Part shown: positions 14,740 through 21,143 of the stretch, in pieces
Layout: each line of letters starts with the position of its first letter
Position numbering within the stretch: the stretch's first letter is position 1
Virus record (IMG/VR): IMGVR_UViG_3300026078_000092
Location: 1-22,760 of that record
Source: a virus
Reading direction: 5' to 3' (one strand)
DNA length: 22,760 bases
Notes under the pieces: generated by a model
Seen by the model: the letters and a program-made list of their open reading frames with translations, nothing else
Databases searched by the model: none
Told to the model about the DNA's origin: nothing
Translations under genes and position numbers: made by a program

Positions 14740-15468
14740 TCAGTTCTCGTCTGCGTCCATGTCGATCATCTTTGGCTTCCAACGTGCGAATGTGCGCATA
14801 GCGACGTCGAAGCGCTGCGTCTTGACGAGCAGTTGCGTGAGCGCTTCAGCGTAGACCCGGATCTCGTATTGCGCATGTGGATCATTGCGTAAGGTCAAGA
14901 ACCGGAATGCGTTGAGCAGGTTCATCGTCGCGAACATGCGACTGTAGGTTGAGACCGGCAGATGCGAGCGCGCGAGTTCTTTCGGCCAGCCTGCTGCGAT
15001 CAGATCGCGATAGAGAGCGAAGGCGCGCGTGTTGTGCTCTTTGACGCGATCCACTTCATACATGCGATCCAGTTCTTCACCAGGCGGCAAGTCGAGCGTG
15101 CGTCCTTGCTTGTTCGTCGTTGATTGCTTGCCGATGATAACGTGGTCAGGCAGATAGAATAGCTCAGGCAGTTCTGTGTAACGCGCCGACATCTCGTTAT
15201 AGGATTGTGTGCGATGTCGATGCCACTGCCGGAAGACGAGGATTGGTGCTTGCACTTCGACAGTGAGCGTGCAGCACTCGAAGGGTGTGGTGTGGTTATT
15301 GCTCCACAGATAGTTCATCAAGCGTTCGTCAGACGCTGGACCTTTACCGGCGCGCCAGTCTGCGTTGTGCGACACGCGCGCTGATCGAATGATTGAGAGA
15401 TCGTTGCCCATGACATCGATCAATCGAATATAGCCATGGTCGAGTAAATCGATCCGATCGTCAGTCAC
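14740..15468 (-). CDS. thyX: Flavin-dependent thymidylate synthase, ThyX
   Basis: A 242-residue enzyme that methylates dUMP to dTMP using methylenetetrahydrofolate, NADPH and FAD. The ThyX signature RHRTQSYNEMSARY (84-97) is complete; SHNADWR (33-39) and NHTTPFE (58-64) also match. The frame is open to 15543, but the GTG at 15468 is preceded by AAAGGAG 7 bases upstream and overlaps the stop of the membrane protein as GTGA, and homology starts there. Phages carry ThyX to raise thymidylate supply; NDK and the DUF3310 protein nearby fit the same purpose. Confidence 0.96.
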   Translation of the reverse strand: MTDDRIDLLDHGYIRLIDVMGNDLSIIRSARVSHNADWRAGKGPASDERLMNYLWSNNHTTPFECCTLTVEVQAPILVFRQWHRHRTQSYNEMSARYTELPELFYLPDHVIIGKQSTTNKQGRTLDLPPGEELDRMYEVDRVKEHNTRAFALYRDLIAAGWPKELARSHLPVSTYSRMFATMNLLNAFRFLTLRNDPHAQYEIRVYAEALTQLLVKTQRFDVAMRTFARWKPKMIDMDADEN

Positions 15469-15653
15469 GACTTTTCTCCTTTTTCTGTCTCTGGTAGAGT
15501 TGATAGGCGCCACATCAGTCCAGCTATGCCGCCGAAGAAGCAACCGAGCATGATCACCGGGGTGTTTGGTTCATGGCCAACGAAGGATTGAATGACGACG
15601 CCGAGCGCCATGCAAGCAAATATCCCAGAAAACATCGCCAGAAGTAAACTCAT
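15465..15653 (-). CDS. Small membrane protein with two hydrophobic segments
   Basis: A 62-residue product with hydrophobic stretches at about residues 2-21 (Leu/Met/Phe/Ala) and 33-47 (Ile-Met-Leu-Gly-Cys-Phe-Phe-Gly-Gly), separated by a short polar loop, and a charged C-terminal tail. ATG 15653 has GGAG 8 bases upstream; ATG 15674, which overlaps the upstream stop, has no SD and would add seven residues. No family recognised. A holin cannot be excluded, although it is far from the endolysin. Confidence 0.7.
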   Translation of the reverse strand: MSLLLAMFSGIFACMALGVVIQSFVGHEPNTPVIMLGCFFGGIAGLMWRLSTLPETEKGEKS

Positions 15654-15670
15654 GATAAATACTCCAACAC

Positions 15671-15940
15671 TCATGACGAGCGTTCTATTTGCTTGATGTG
15701 CTCATCCAGATACCAACGTGCCTTCTTCAAGTCTTCGAGCGCACTGCCTTTGTGCTCGTGACGCGCGATGTACTTGATTGCGTTGCCGAGACAGAAGCTC
15801 TTGTCGAGCCCCCATGCATACAAGACCTTGATCACTTCGTATGGATTGTTGGCGCCACCGTAGTGTGCGGGATGATCGACCATCTCCGGCGCAGGCTTGC
15901 CTATTGTGTCAAGTGCATCTCGGAAAATTCTTTCTGTCAT
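15671..15940 (-). CDS. DUF3310 (SaV-like) protein, putative nucleotide kinase
   Basis: An 89-residue product almost entirely made of the DUF3310 domain: VDHPAHYGG (21-29), NPYEVIKVLYAWGLD (32-46), LGNAIKYIARHEHKG (51-65) and DLKKARWYLDEHI (69-81). The domain occurs in T7 gp1.7, reported as a nucleotide kinase, and in staphylococcal phage SaV proteins. A role in nucleotide metabolism is inferred from that and from the neighbouring ThyX. The start overlaps the upstream stop as ATGA. Confidence 0.88.
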   Translation of the reverse strand: MTERIFRDALDTIGKPAPEMVDHPAHYGGANNPYEVIKVLYAWGLDKSFCLGNAIKYIARHEHKGSALEDLKKARWYLDEHIKQIERSS

Positions 15941-16344
15941 CGTTCATACTCCCATCCCGGTGTAATAACTTCGACACGCGCACGTCGCGCGATGTCGATC
16001 ATGTTCTTTGTCCCTTTGTCGCCTTTGAATGCGACAACAAGCATTGGTTTACCATCAACGAGCATATGTTCGTTGCGACGAGGACCAGCGCTCTGACCGA
16101 AACGTTTCCATTCTGCTTTGTATGCTTGTGGTTTAATGTGATGTGTAATAGCCCAGAACTCAGCAAGCGTATCTGCCCCACGCGCTGCGCCGTGAAGCAG
16201 CAACGTAAAGCCGCGTTGTGCATGCAAGTCCGTCAGTGTTGATCGCAAGAAGTCGCACGCGTCCTCGTCGATCAGCCATTGCAGCGTCGCAGCATCCCAG
16301 TTGAGGCCGTAGTTGCGTCCGCCACATACGAGCACTGTGCACAT
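15937..16344 (-). CDS. DUF2493/YAcAr SLOG-family protein
   Basis: A 135-residue Rossmann-like protein. VLVCGGRNYG (4-13), LLLHGAARGADTLAEFWA (48-65), YKAEWKRFGQSAGPRRNEHML (75-94, given in parts) and VVAFKGDKGTKNM (102-114) are the SLOG nucleotide-binding pattern. SLOG proteins bind nucleotides or nucleotide-derived ligands, and this branch is frequent in phages with no proven task. It lies between the recombinase and DUF3310 genes. ATG 16344 starts 2 bases after the recombinase stop with a weak SD. Confidence 0.88.
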   Translation of the reverse strand: MCTVLVCGGRNYGLNWDAATLQWLIDEDACDFLRSTLTDLHAQRGFTLLLHGAARGADTLAEFWAITHHIKPQAYKAEWKRFGQSAGPRRNEHMLVDGKPMLVVAFKGDKGTKNMIDIARRARVEVITPGWEYER

Positions 16345-16346
16345 GT

Positions 16347-17321
16347 TCAGGCGTACTTTCGCATCGGCGGCTCAAGTGCGTCTTCGATCTCTTCCCAGCG
16401 TGCGATCACAGCCGAGCGCAGTTCGTCGCGCACAGCTTTGACAGCTTCGCGGTCTTTCGATCTGAACGCAGTTTCGACACGCTTTGGGTATGACTCCGCG
16501 GGCTCCGGCAACAAGTCTTCGCCTTTGTTGATCTTGAGCCAGTTGATCATCGAGACTTCATCCGCGACGCCATAGCTGAACAAGATCGTGAAATCGACTT
16601 GACGATACGGCTTCCCTGCCTTGTTCTTCTTGTTGCGTGCGCGCACTTCAACGCCGATTGTGCGCTCCACTTTCGTGACGATCTTCTTCAGTGACTTGAT
16701 CTGCGCGAGCCAGAAGACTTGTGTTGCGTAGAAGTCGAGCGCATGCCCGCCCGAGCGCTTCTTCGTCTCGCCAAATGTCACGCCGATGTTGTCGCGTATC
16801 TGCGAGATCACAATCAAGGTGCATTGCTTCTCGCGCAATTTCTTGACGAGCTTGCGGAACAGTTCTGAGAGACCTTTTGCCTTCTCTTGTCCATAACTGC
16901 CCGCGCCGACATCGCGCTTCATTTCTGCTTCGCTGGAGCACGCGTCGAGCGAGTCGAGAATGTACAGATTGGGCTCAGTCTGCTTGTCGAGCCATGCAGT
17001 AAGATCACGCTCGAAGTCTTCGATGGTGTGCACGTCTTCAGTGTATTGCGCACCTTTGGGCATGCCCATCGAATAGGCATATGTGCGATCAAACGCCGCT
17101 TCGATCTCAGCGTATCGGATCGACGCAGCTTTGTATTGCACAGCAAAGTTGGCGCACGCTTCGATTGCGAGCAGTGTCTTGCCTGTCGATTTGTCGCCGA
17201 CGATATTGACGACAGCACCGATGCTCCATCCGCCACCCGCTGCTAAGTCAATCAACGTGCTGCCTGATGAGAAGAACTTGGGCGCTTCGGGTGCTCCGCG
17301 CTTACTTGCAAACTTTGCCAC
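16347..17321 (-). CDS. RecA/UvsX-type strand-exchange recombinase
   Basis: A 324-residue RecA-fold recombinase that would form filaments on single-stranded DNA and pair homologous strands. Walker A GDKSTGKT is at 42-49, Walker B LYILDSLDA at about 119-127, then VISQIRDNIGVTFG and GGHALDFYATQVFWL, matching the RecA L1/L2 and the ALKFYAS-like region. The GTG at 17321 has AGGAG 8 bases upstream; the frame to 17357 lacks support and would include the folded leader. The N-terminus carries AKFASKR (2-8), part of a peptide shared with the SSB, UvsY-like and UvrD-like proteins. The C-terminus is helical and charged. Confidence 0.94.
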   Translation of the reverse strand: MAKFASKRGAPEAPKFFSSGSTLIDLAAGGGWSIGAVVNIVGDKSTGKTLLAIEACANFAVQYKAASIRYAEIEAAFDRTYAYSMGMPKGAQYTEDVHTIEDFERDLTAWLDKQTEPNLYILDSLDACSSEAEMKRDVGAGSYGQEKAKGLSELFRKLVKKLREKQCTLIVISQIRDNIGVTFGETKKRSGGHALDFYATQVFWLAQIKSLKKIVTKVERTIGVEVRARNKKNKAGKPYRQVDFTILFSYGVADEVSMINWLKINKGEDLLPEPAESYPKRVETAFRSKDREAVKAVRDELRSAVIARWEEIEDALEPPMRKYA

Positions 17322-17344
17322 GTTTCCCGCTCCTAATGAAAGGT

Positions 17345-17440
17345 GCCGGACTTCCACCGGCTTGTCATGCGGGGTGAGCTTTCTCGCATGATCTGCTCTT
17401 CCGACCTGGGGGCCGATCAGAAGAACTACTCGGGCCAGGT
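17345..17440 (-). promoter_or_regulatory. Three-hairpin leader upstream of the recombinase gene
   Basis: Three inverted repeats follow each other between a small gene and the recombinase. H1: 17404-17409 with 17435-17440 plus inner 17413-17416 with 17430-17433, its loop holding the stop codon of the upstream gene. H2: 17365-17371 with 17385-17391, 7 base pairs, 13-base loop. H3: 17345-17349 with 17357-17361, 5 base pairs, 7-base loop. None has a T run. Part of the H2 loop (GCTC on the minus strand) could pair with GAGC overlapping the recombinase SD. This looks like an RNA control element or processing site. I do not recognise a known riboswitch class. Confidence 0.55.
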
Positions 17441-17605
17441 GTTGTTCACGTCATGAATGAGCAACTTTTCAGCTTCTTCCTGGACTTTCTTGATCATCTC
17501 CCAAGCGCCGCTGCCGCTCCCGACGCCATCTGCTGCTGCCTCGAGTGATGCAACAGCAGTCGCGAGATGACAGGTTGTCGCGGGATCGCAGATACCTGTT
17601 GCCAT
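17426..17605 (-). CDS. Small hypothetical protein between SSB and recombinase
   Basis: A 59-residue product: an Ala/Thr/Cys-containing first half with a Gly-Ser-Gly-Ser turn (residues 31-35) and a helical charged C-terminus with Lys and Glu. No family recognised. ATG 17605 has AAGGAG 8 bases upstream; ATG 17614 has no fitting SD. It begins 12 bases after the SSB stop and its own stop lies in the first hairpin of the recombinase leader. Confidence 0.7.
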   Translation of the reverse strand: MATGICDPATTCHLATAVASLEAAADGVGSGSGAWEMIKKVQEEAEKLLIHDVNNTWPE

Positions 17606-17617
17606 AGCACGCACTCC

Positions 17618-18535
17618 TTATTTGTTGGCAGCTTTGCGTGCTGCGAGCTTTGCGCGCAGTTCGTCTGCCTTCGACATGCCAGACGCTGCGGCGGCTGCTG
17701 CTGGCGGTGCTTTAGCCGGCGCAGCTTCTTCCTGCTCTTCCTGCTGCTCCTCGTCTGCGACCGGCTCAGGCTCGCGCACGGCTGCCTTCTTCGAGACGAA
17801 CTTCGCAGGCTGCTCGTCAGCAACAGGCTTCTTCTCTTCTTCGTCTTCGCCCTTGTTGTCTGCGCCCTCGAAGAGTGCTTTCACTTCTTCATAGGTGCGA
17901 TGTACGAATGTCGTCGGCACAGGATGCGCAACGACGTATTCGAGCCAGCTTTCTTCGATGGCTGAGGGTTTGCGCGAAGTCTGGAAGCCACTGTAACGCG
18001 TTGTCGTCTGCGTCGTGCCCTCACGCTGAAAGCTGACGTTATATCCTTCTTCGGGATTGTCGATCTGAAGCAGTTCGCCGCTCTCGCGATCCCGCGTGAG
18101 CTTGATGAAGTCGCTGTCCATGCGAAAGCCGATCGACCAGAGCATTGGGCCCGCTGCTGTGTCGCGCATGTTCATCACCCACGAGACGACTTGCAGTCGC
18201 GGTGCGAGTTCTTTCGCCGCTTCCTCGTCCCCTGCTTTGCGTGCAGCGTCGCGTGCTTCGCAGATGGGGCAACGCTTGTTCTCCATCTTGCTCAGGCACA
18301 GCACGCTTGCGCGATCAGGTCCGACGCCGTAGTGGACGTGCACTTCATAGCCCCAGTGCTCAGCGTCGTCCCACGTCGGCGGCAGGAAGCGAATGAAGTT
18401 GTCGCCGACAGCCGGCTTGAAGGTTTTGTAATCGTCATGCAGAAAGCCCTGGAAGCTGCCTCCGGTACGATTGAGACGCTTTTCGACCTGTTCTGGCGTG
18501 CGGGCCTTGTACTTGAACTTACTGGCGAGTGCCAC
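17618..18535 (-). CDS. gp32-like single-stranded DNA binding protein
   Basis: A 305-residue SSB of the T4 gp32 type. The N-terminus (KFKYKARTPEQVEKRLN, 6-22) resembles the basic cooperativity segment of gp32, followed by DNFIRFLPP (45-53). A zinc signature His68-X11-Cys80-X8-Cys89-X2-Cys92 is close to the His-X12-Cys-X9-Cys-X2-Cys of T4 gp32. From about residue 225 the protein becomes acidic and low in complexity with poly-Ala, interrupted by AKFVSKK (244-250), and ends in a basic helix (288-305). T4 gp32 ends acidic, so the basic end is unusual. It starts with GTG; AGGAG lies 7 bases before. The start overlaps a small membrane-protein gene. Confidence 0.88.
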   Translation of the reverse strand: MALASKFKYKARTPEQVEKRLNRTGGSFQGFLHDDYKTFKPAVGDNFIRFLPPTWDDAEHWGYEVHVHYGVGPDRASVLCLSKMENKRCPICEARDAARKAGDEEAAKELAPRLQVVSWVMNMRDTAAGPMLWSIGFRMDSDFIKLTRDRESGELLQIDNPEEGYNVSFQREGTTQTTTRYSGFQTSRKPSAIEESWLEYVVAHPVPTTFVHRTYEEVKALFEGADNKGEDEEEKKPVADEQPAKFVSKKAAVREPEPVADEEQQEEQEEAAPAKAPPAAAAAASGMSKADELRAKLAARKAANK

Positions 18536-18674
18536 GTTTAGTCTCCTGTTTGGTTGTGTTGACCTGCTTTAATGACGCTGCGAAGCCCAGTCCGAAAATG
18601 CGTCCACACAGATATACGACAAACGCAGCAACAGGCAAGGCTACCAGAGCGCCTAGGATGTAACTAAGCTCCAT
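18519..18674 (-). CDS. Tiny membrane protein overlapping the SSB start
   Basis: A 51-residue product with one hydrophobic segment (residues 4-23, Ile/Leu/Ala/Val-rich), a Gly/Phe-rich second patch (25-34) and a basic polar tail (Lys-Gln-Val-Asn then Lys-Gln-Glu-Thr-Lys-Arg). ATG 18674 lies 2 bases after the NDK stop with GAGGAG about 5-6 bases upstream. The gene overlaps the SSB start by 17 bases in another frame, and the SSB SD lies inside it. No family recognised; the coding call rests on start context and hydrophobic pattern. Confidence 0.6.
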   Translation of the reverse strand: MELSYILGALVALPVAAFVVYLCGRIFGLGFAASLKQVNTTKQETKRGTRQ

Positions 18675-18676
18675 CC

Positions 18677-19156
18677 TTACTCCTCTGTTTTGGGGCCAAT
18701 AGCAACCCCAGCCACTCCTCCCACGTCCACGATCATCTTATACCAAACTCGATGACCGAAGATCAGTTTGATTTCCCGCGCAGCATTTTCTGCGCTATCT
18801 GAGCCATGCACGACGTTATGCGCGAGCACGGTTTCATCTGCCGCGAGCGTGCGCAGCGTGCCAGCTGCTGCTTTGCGCGGATCAGTCGCGCCCATCAGAG
18901 CGCGCCAGCTTTCGACAGCGTTGTCCTTCAACAGCACGAGTGCGATCACGTGTCCCGATACTGAGCGCGCGAGATCGTCCCAATATGGTCTGCCGAGGTG
19001 CTCATGGTAGAAGTCTTCGACGATCTCGGGCGCGAGTTTGCACCACTGCGCGCGATAGATCGTGAAGCCGGCTTCGAGAATGCGAGCGAGCACGATTGGA
19101 TGCAGATTGCGTCGAATAGCTTTTGACTTGATCAGTGCGAAAGTAAATTGGGTCAC
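18677..19156 (-). CDS. ndk: Nucleoside diphosphate kinase
   Basis: A 159-residue enzyme that transfers phosphate from NTPs to NDPs through a phosphohistidine. The family landmarks are all present: FALIKS (6-11, Lys10), FYHEH (49-53), LLKDNAVESWRALMGATDP (75-93), GTLRTL (99-104) and HNVVHGSDSAENA (113-125) with catalytic His117. The usual FALIKP is FALIKS here. It is rather divergent but should be active. GTG start overlaps the UvsY-like stop as GTGA, with GGAA nearby. It would complete dNTP supply with ThyX and the DUF3310 protein. Confidence 0.93.
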   Translation of the reverse strand: MTQFTFALIKSKAIRRNLHPIVLARILEAGFTIYRAQWCKLAPEIVEDFYHEHLGRPYWDDLARSVSGHVIALVLLKDNAVESWRALMGATDPRKAAAGTLRTLAADETVLAHNVVHGSDSAENAAREIKLIFGHRVWYKMIVDVGGVAGVAIGPKTEE

Positions 19157-19641
19157 GAGGTTTTCCGTTTGCTGAGAAACTGTTGCGGGGTCGGGCCGGC
19201 GTCACGTGCTGCTTGCAACTCCTGCTTGCGATTTGTATTTGGTGCAAGCCAGCCCGCGACCGTCAGTTCTGATATATGCTTCAACGAGCTTCCCTTCGCG
19301 CGGTAGCTCTCAGCGAGGCCCTGCCAATAGCGCAGATCATGCTCCGCTTCGGCGAGCGCTTCTGTCGCAAGCAGGACTTTCGCATCGAGCAGCGACAGCG
19401 AGTTGAGCTTCGTTTCAGAGGGCAGCTTGCCATCTTTGTCGGGCACGCGCAGACGCTCCGCTGCTTCTGCGACTTCGACCTTGAGCAGCATTGCTGCTGT
19501 GTCGCGCACTTGCATCACGTCGGCTGTGAATTCGATCACAGTCTGGATGCGCGAGGGGTGCTCGATGAACTCTGTCTCGAGGTCCATCATGTCGATGCGC
19601 AAGTGCGCTTTCGCAATGTTGTATTCCTTTTCCATATACAT
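19153..19641 (-). CDS. UvsY-like putative recombination mediator
   Basis: A 162-residue helical protein. Its C-terminal part reads L-x-YW-x-x-L...AKG-x-x-LKHI-x-E-L (103-126), which lines up with the end of T4 UvsY (L-x-YW-x-x-L...SRG-x-x-IKHI-x-D-M) as I recall it; the preceding helices (residues 34-65 and 82-102) are also compatible. UvsY loads the UvsX recombinase onto gp32-covered DNA. Here the gene sits two genes upstream of the gp32-like SSB and four upstream of the recombinase, which fits. The extreme C-terminus has FLSKRK (155-160), the shared peptide. The start at 19641 overlaps the cupin-like stop; ATG 19635 is possible. The assignment is by pattern and context, not proven. Confidence 0.6.
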   Translation of the reverse strand: MYMEKEYNIAKAHLRIDMMDLETEFIEHPSRIQTVIEFTADVMQVRDTAAMLLKVEVAEAAERLRVPDKDGKLPSETKLNSLSLLDAKVLLATEALAEAEHDLRYWQGLAESYRAKGSSLKHISELTVAGWLAPNTNRKQELQAARDAGPTPQQFLSKRKTS

Positions 19642-20183
19642 CAGTCACATCCCTTTCCATCAACGTAGTTGCCTTGTTCGTCGCGCACTGTGAATTGCTT
19701 CCAGTGGCGCCATCCTTGCGGACAATGAAAGCCCCATTCCCGCACAACAGGTCCTGTGACGAACAGCGACCAGACTGGGCAGGGCTTTGGTTCGCCAAGC
19801 AACAAGACGCGATGCGCAGCAGTTGCACGACGGAAGACGGGGTTCCCTGGTCGCCGTAGGATCGCTTTAAGCGCGTTGGATGCACGATATGGATGGATAG
19901 TGAACCGCGGCACGACTTCGAGATATTCGCCTTTGAGCAGAAACGAGATATTCCACCAGGGATGATCGTGCAGCGCTTCGTCTGTGTCGCTCTTCAGGAA
20001 TTGATGCAGATAGATATTGAAAACGGGATTACGGGGAATGACCCACCATCGTCTCAAATAGGGATCAGTTGGATCGCCGATCGTAACATCAGGCGGCCGC
20101 GGCCAGCGCTTCAGATGTATGATCCCGATCACGCTCGAAGCTGCCCAGAGCGAACAAAGCGGAAGCACTGCCCACCACCACAT
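19641..20183 (-). CDS. Membrane-anchored cupin-like protein
   Basis: A 180-residue product with a hydrophobic, Trp-rich N-terminal segment (residues 2-22) likely to be a membrane anchor or signal, then a soluble domain. NIYLHQFLKSD (56-66), ALHDHPWW (70-77), LLKGEY (82-87) and later AHRVLLL and WGFHCPQGW form a cupin-type barrel with His72 and His74 as metal-ligand candidates. Proteins of this type are common in phages and have no assigned reaction. ATG 20183 has GGGGAGG 8 bases before it, which decides the start over 20243. It starts 1 base after the clamp-loader stop. Confidence 0.8.
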   Translation of the reverse strand: MWWWAVLPLCSLWAASSVIGIIHLKRWPRPPDVTIGDPTDPYLRRWWVIPRNPVFNIYLHQFLKSDTDEALHDHPWWNISFLLKGEYLEVVPRFTIHPYRASNALKAILRRPGNPVFRRATAAHRVLLLGEPKPCPVWSLFVTGPVVREWGFHCPQGWRHWKQFTVRDEQGNYVDGKGCD

Positions 20184-20184
20184 A

Positions 20185-21123
20185 TCAGTTGCCTCCCCAG
20201 AGAATACGACCGACCGCTGTCGTAAACGCGATCTTCCGGTCAAAAGTTTCAGCCGGAAATACGAGCGCTTCCATCATCTCCCAGATCGCTTTCGCTTTCT
20301 CTGCATCTTCTGTGCGCAGCATCGCTGCACTGAGATAACGCCCAGCTTGTACAGATACTTCGTCGAAGTTCGACCCATCGAGCTTCTTGAGGCAGTCGCT
20401 GACGATCTTCCATGAGCGCTTGCCGTCGAGCAGATGTCGCAACATGTCGATCAGATCATCTGAGGGCTCAAGCAGACGCACGATGCGCGCTGCTTCTTCA
20501 CGCGAGGGCGCATCGTGAATGCTCTGCAAGATCGTGAGCGCCATGCGCGGTGAGCCATTCGATGCTTCTGCTGCGAAGTCGATGATCTCTTGCGACGGCG
20601 ACCATTCCTCGATACCCGCGATCATCTCAAGATGTTCGCTGATCAGTTGCTGTGCGATTGGCTGCAAGCGCGTCGAGAAGCAGCGCGTCCTGATCGTGTC
20701 CGGGATCTTGTCGTCTTCCGTCGTGCACAACGCGAGGTATAAGTGTGAGGGCGGATCTTCGAGCAGCTTCAAGATTGCTTGCCACGCTTGCTTCGAGAGC
20801 GTGTGGCACTCGTCGATGATAATCAGCCGGATACCTGTCTCTGTGAAGGCTTGGTGTTGGCTGAATTCGACGAGATCGCGCATTGCATCAACGCCATTGT
20901 TCGACGCCGCGTCGATCTCGTGAACGTCTGCCTGTAACTCAGTGCCGACGATGCGTGCAAGCGTCGTCTTGCCAGTGCCGCTCGGTCCCGTGAACAAATA
21001 GGCGTGTGGCGTGCTGCTCGAATGAATGACACGATTGAGGGCTTTGATCTGCGCATCGTGTCCCAGAACTTCGTCAAATGCTTCGGGACGATAGCGCGTG
21101 ATGATCGGCTTGTTGTCGGGCAC
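20185..21123 (-). CDS. Clamp-loader AAA+ ATPase, DnaX/RFC-like
   Basis: A 312-residue clamp-loader subunit. YRPEAFDEVLGHDAQIKAL (11-29), Walker A GPSGTGKT (46-53), ASNNGVDAMRDL (73-84), Walker B IIIDECHTLS (101-110), LLEDPPSH (120-127) and the Arg-finger/sensor region PDTIRTRC (141-148) all match the DnaX/RFC small-subunit pattern. It lacks the zinc-binding cysteines found in bacterial DnaX, as T4 gp44 also does. GTG 21123 has AAAGGA 7 bases upstream and lies 20 bases after the previous stop. No partner subunit or sliding clamp gene is visible in the window. Confidence 0.93.
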   Translation of the reverse strand: MPDNKPIITRYRPEAFDEVLGHDAQIKALNRVIHSSSTPHAYLFTGPSGTGKTTLARIVGTELQADVHEIDAASNNGVDAMRDLVEFSQHQAFTETGIRLIIIDECHTLSKQAWQAILKLLEDPPSHLYLALCTTEDDKIPDTIRTRCFSTRLQPIAQQLISEHLEMIAGIEEWSPSQEIIDFAAEASNGSPRMALTILQSIHDAPSREEAARIVRLLEPSDDLIDMLRHLLDGKRSWKIVSDCLKKLDGSNFDEVSVQAGRYLSAAMLRTEDAEKAKAIWEMMEALVFPAETFDRKIAFTTAVGRILWGGN

Positions 21124-21143
21124 GTTTCTGTCCTTTGTGTTGA

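Noticed and set aside
17345-17391. Possible cobalamin or other known riboswitch
   Set aside because: A short CCGGTG...CCGG resemblance to a cobalamin riboswitch segment is present, but the other conserved elements and their order are missing.
17388-17404. Adapter-like string (GTCGGAAGAGC on the minus strand)
   Set aside because: It partially resembles a sequencing adapter, but flanking bases do not continue the match and the genes around it are intact, so chance is more likely.
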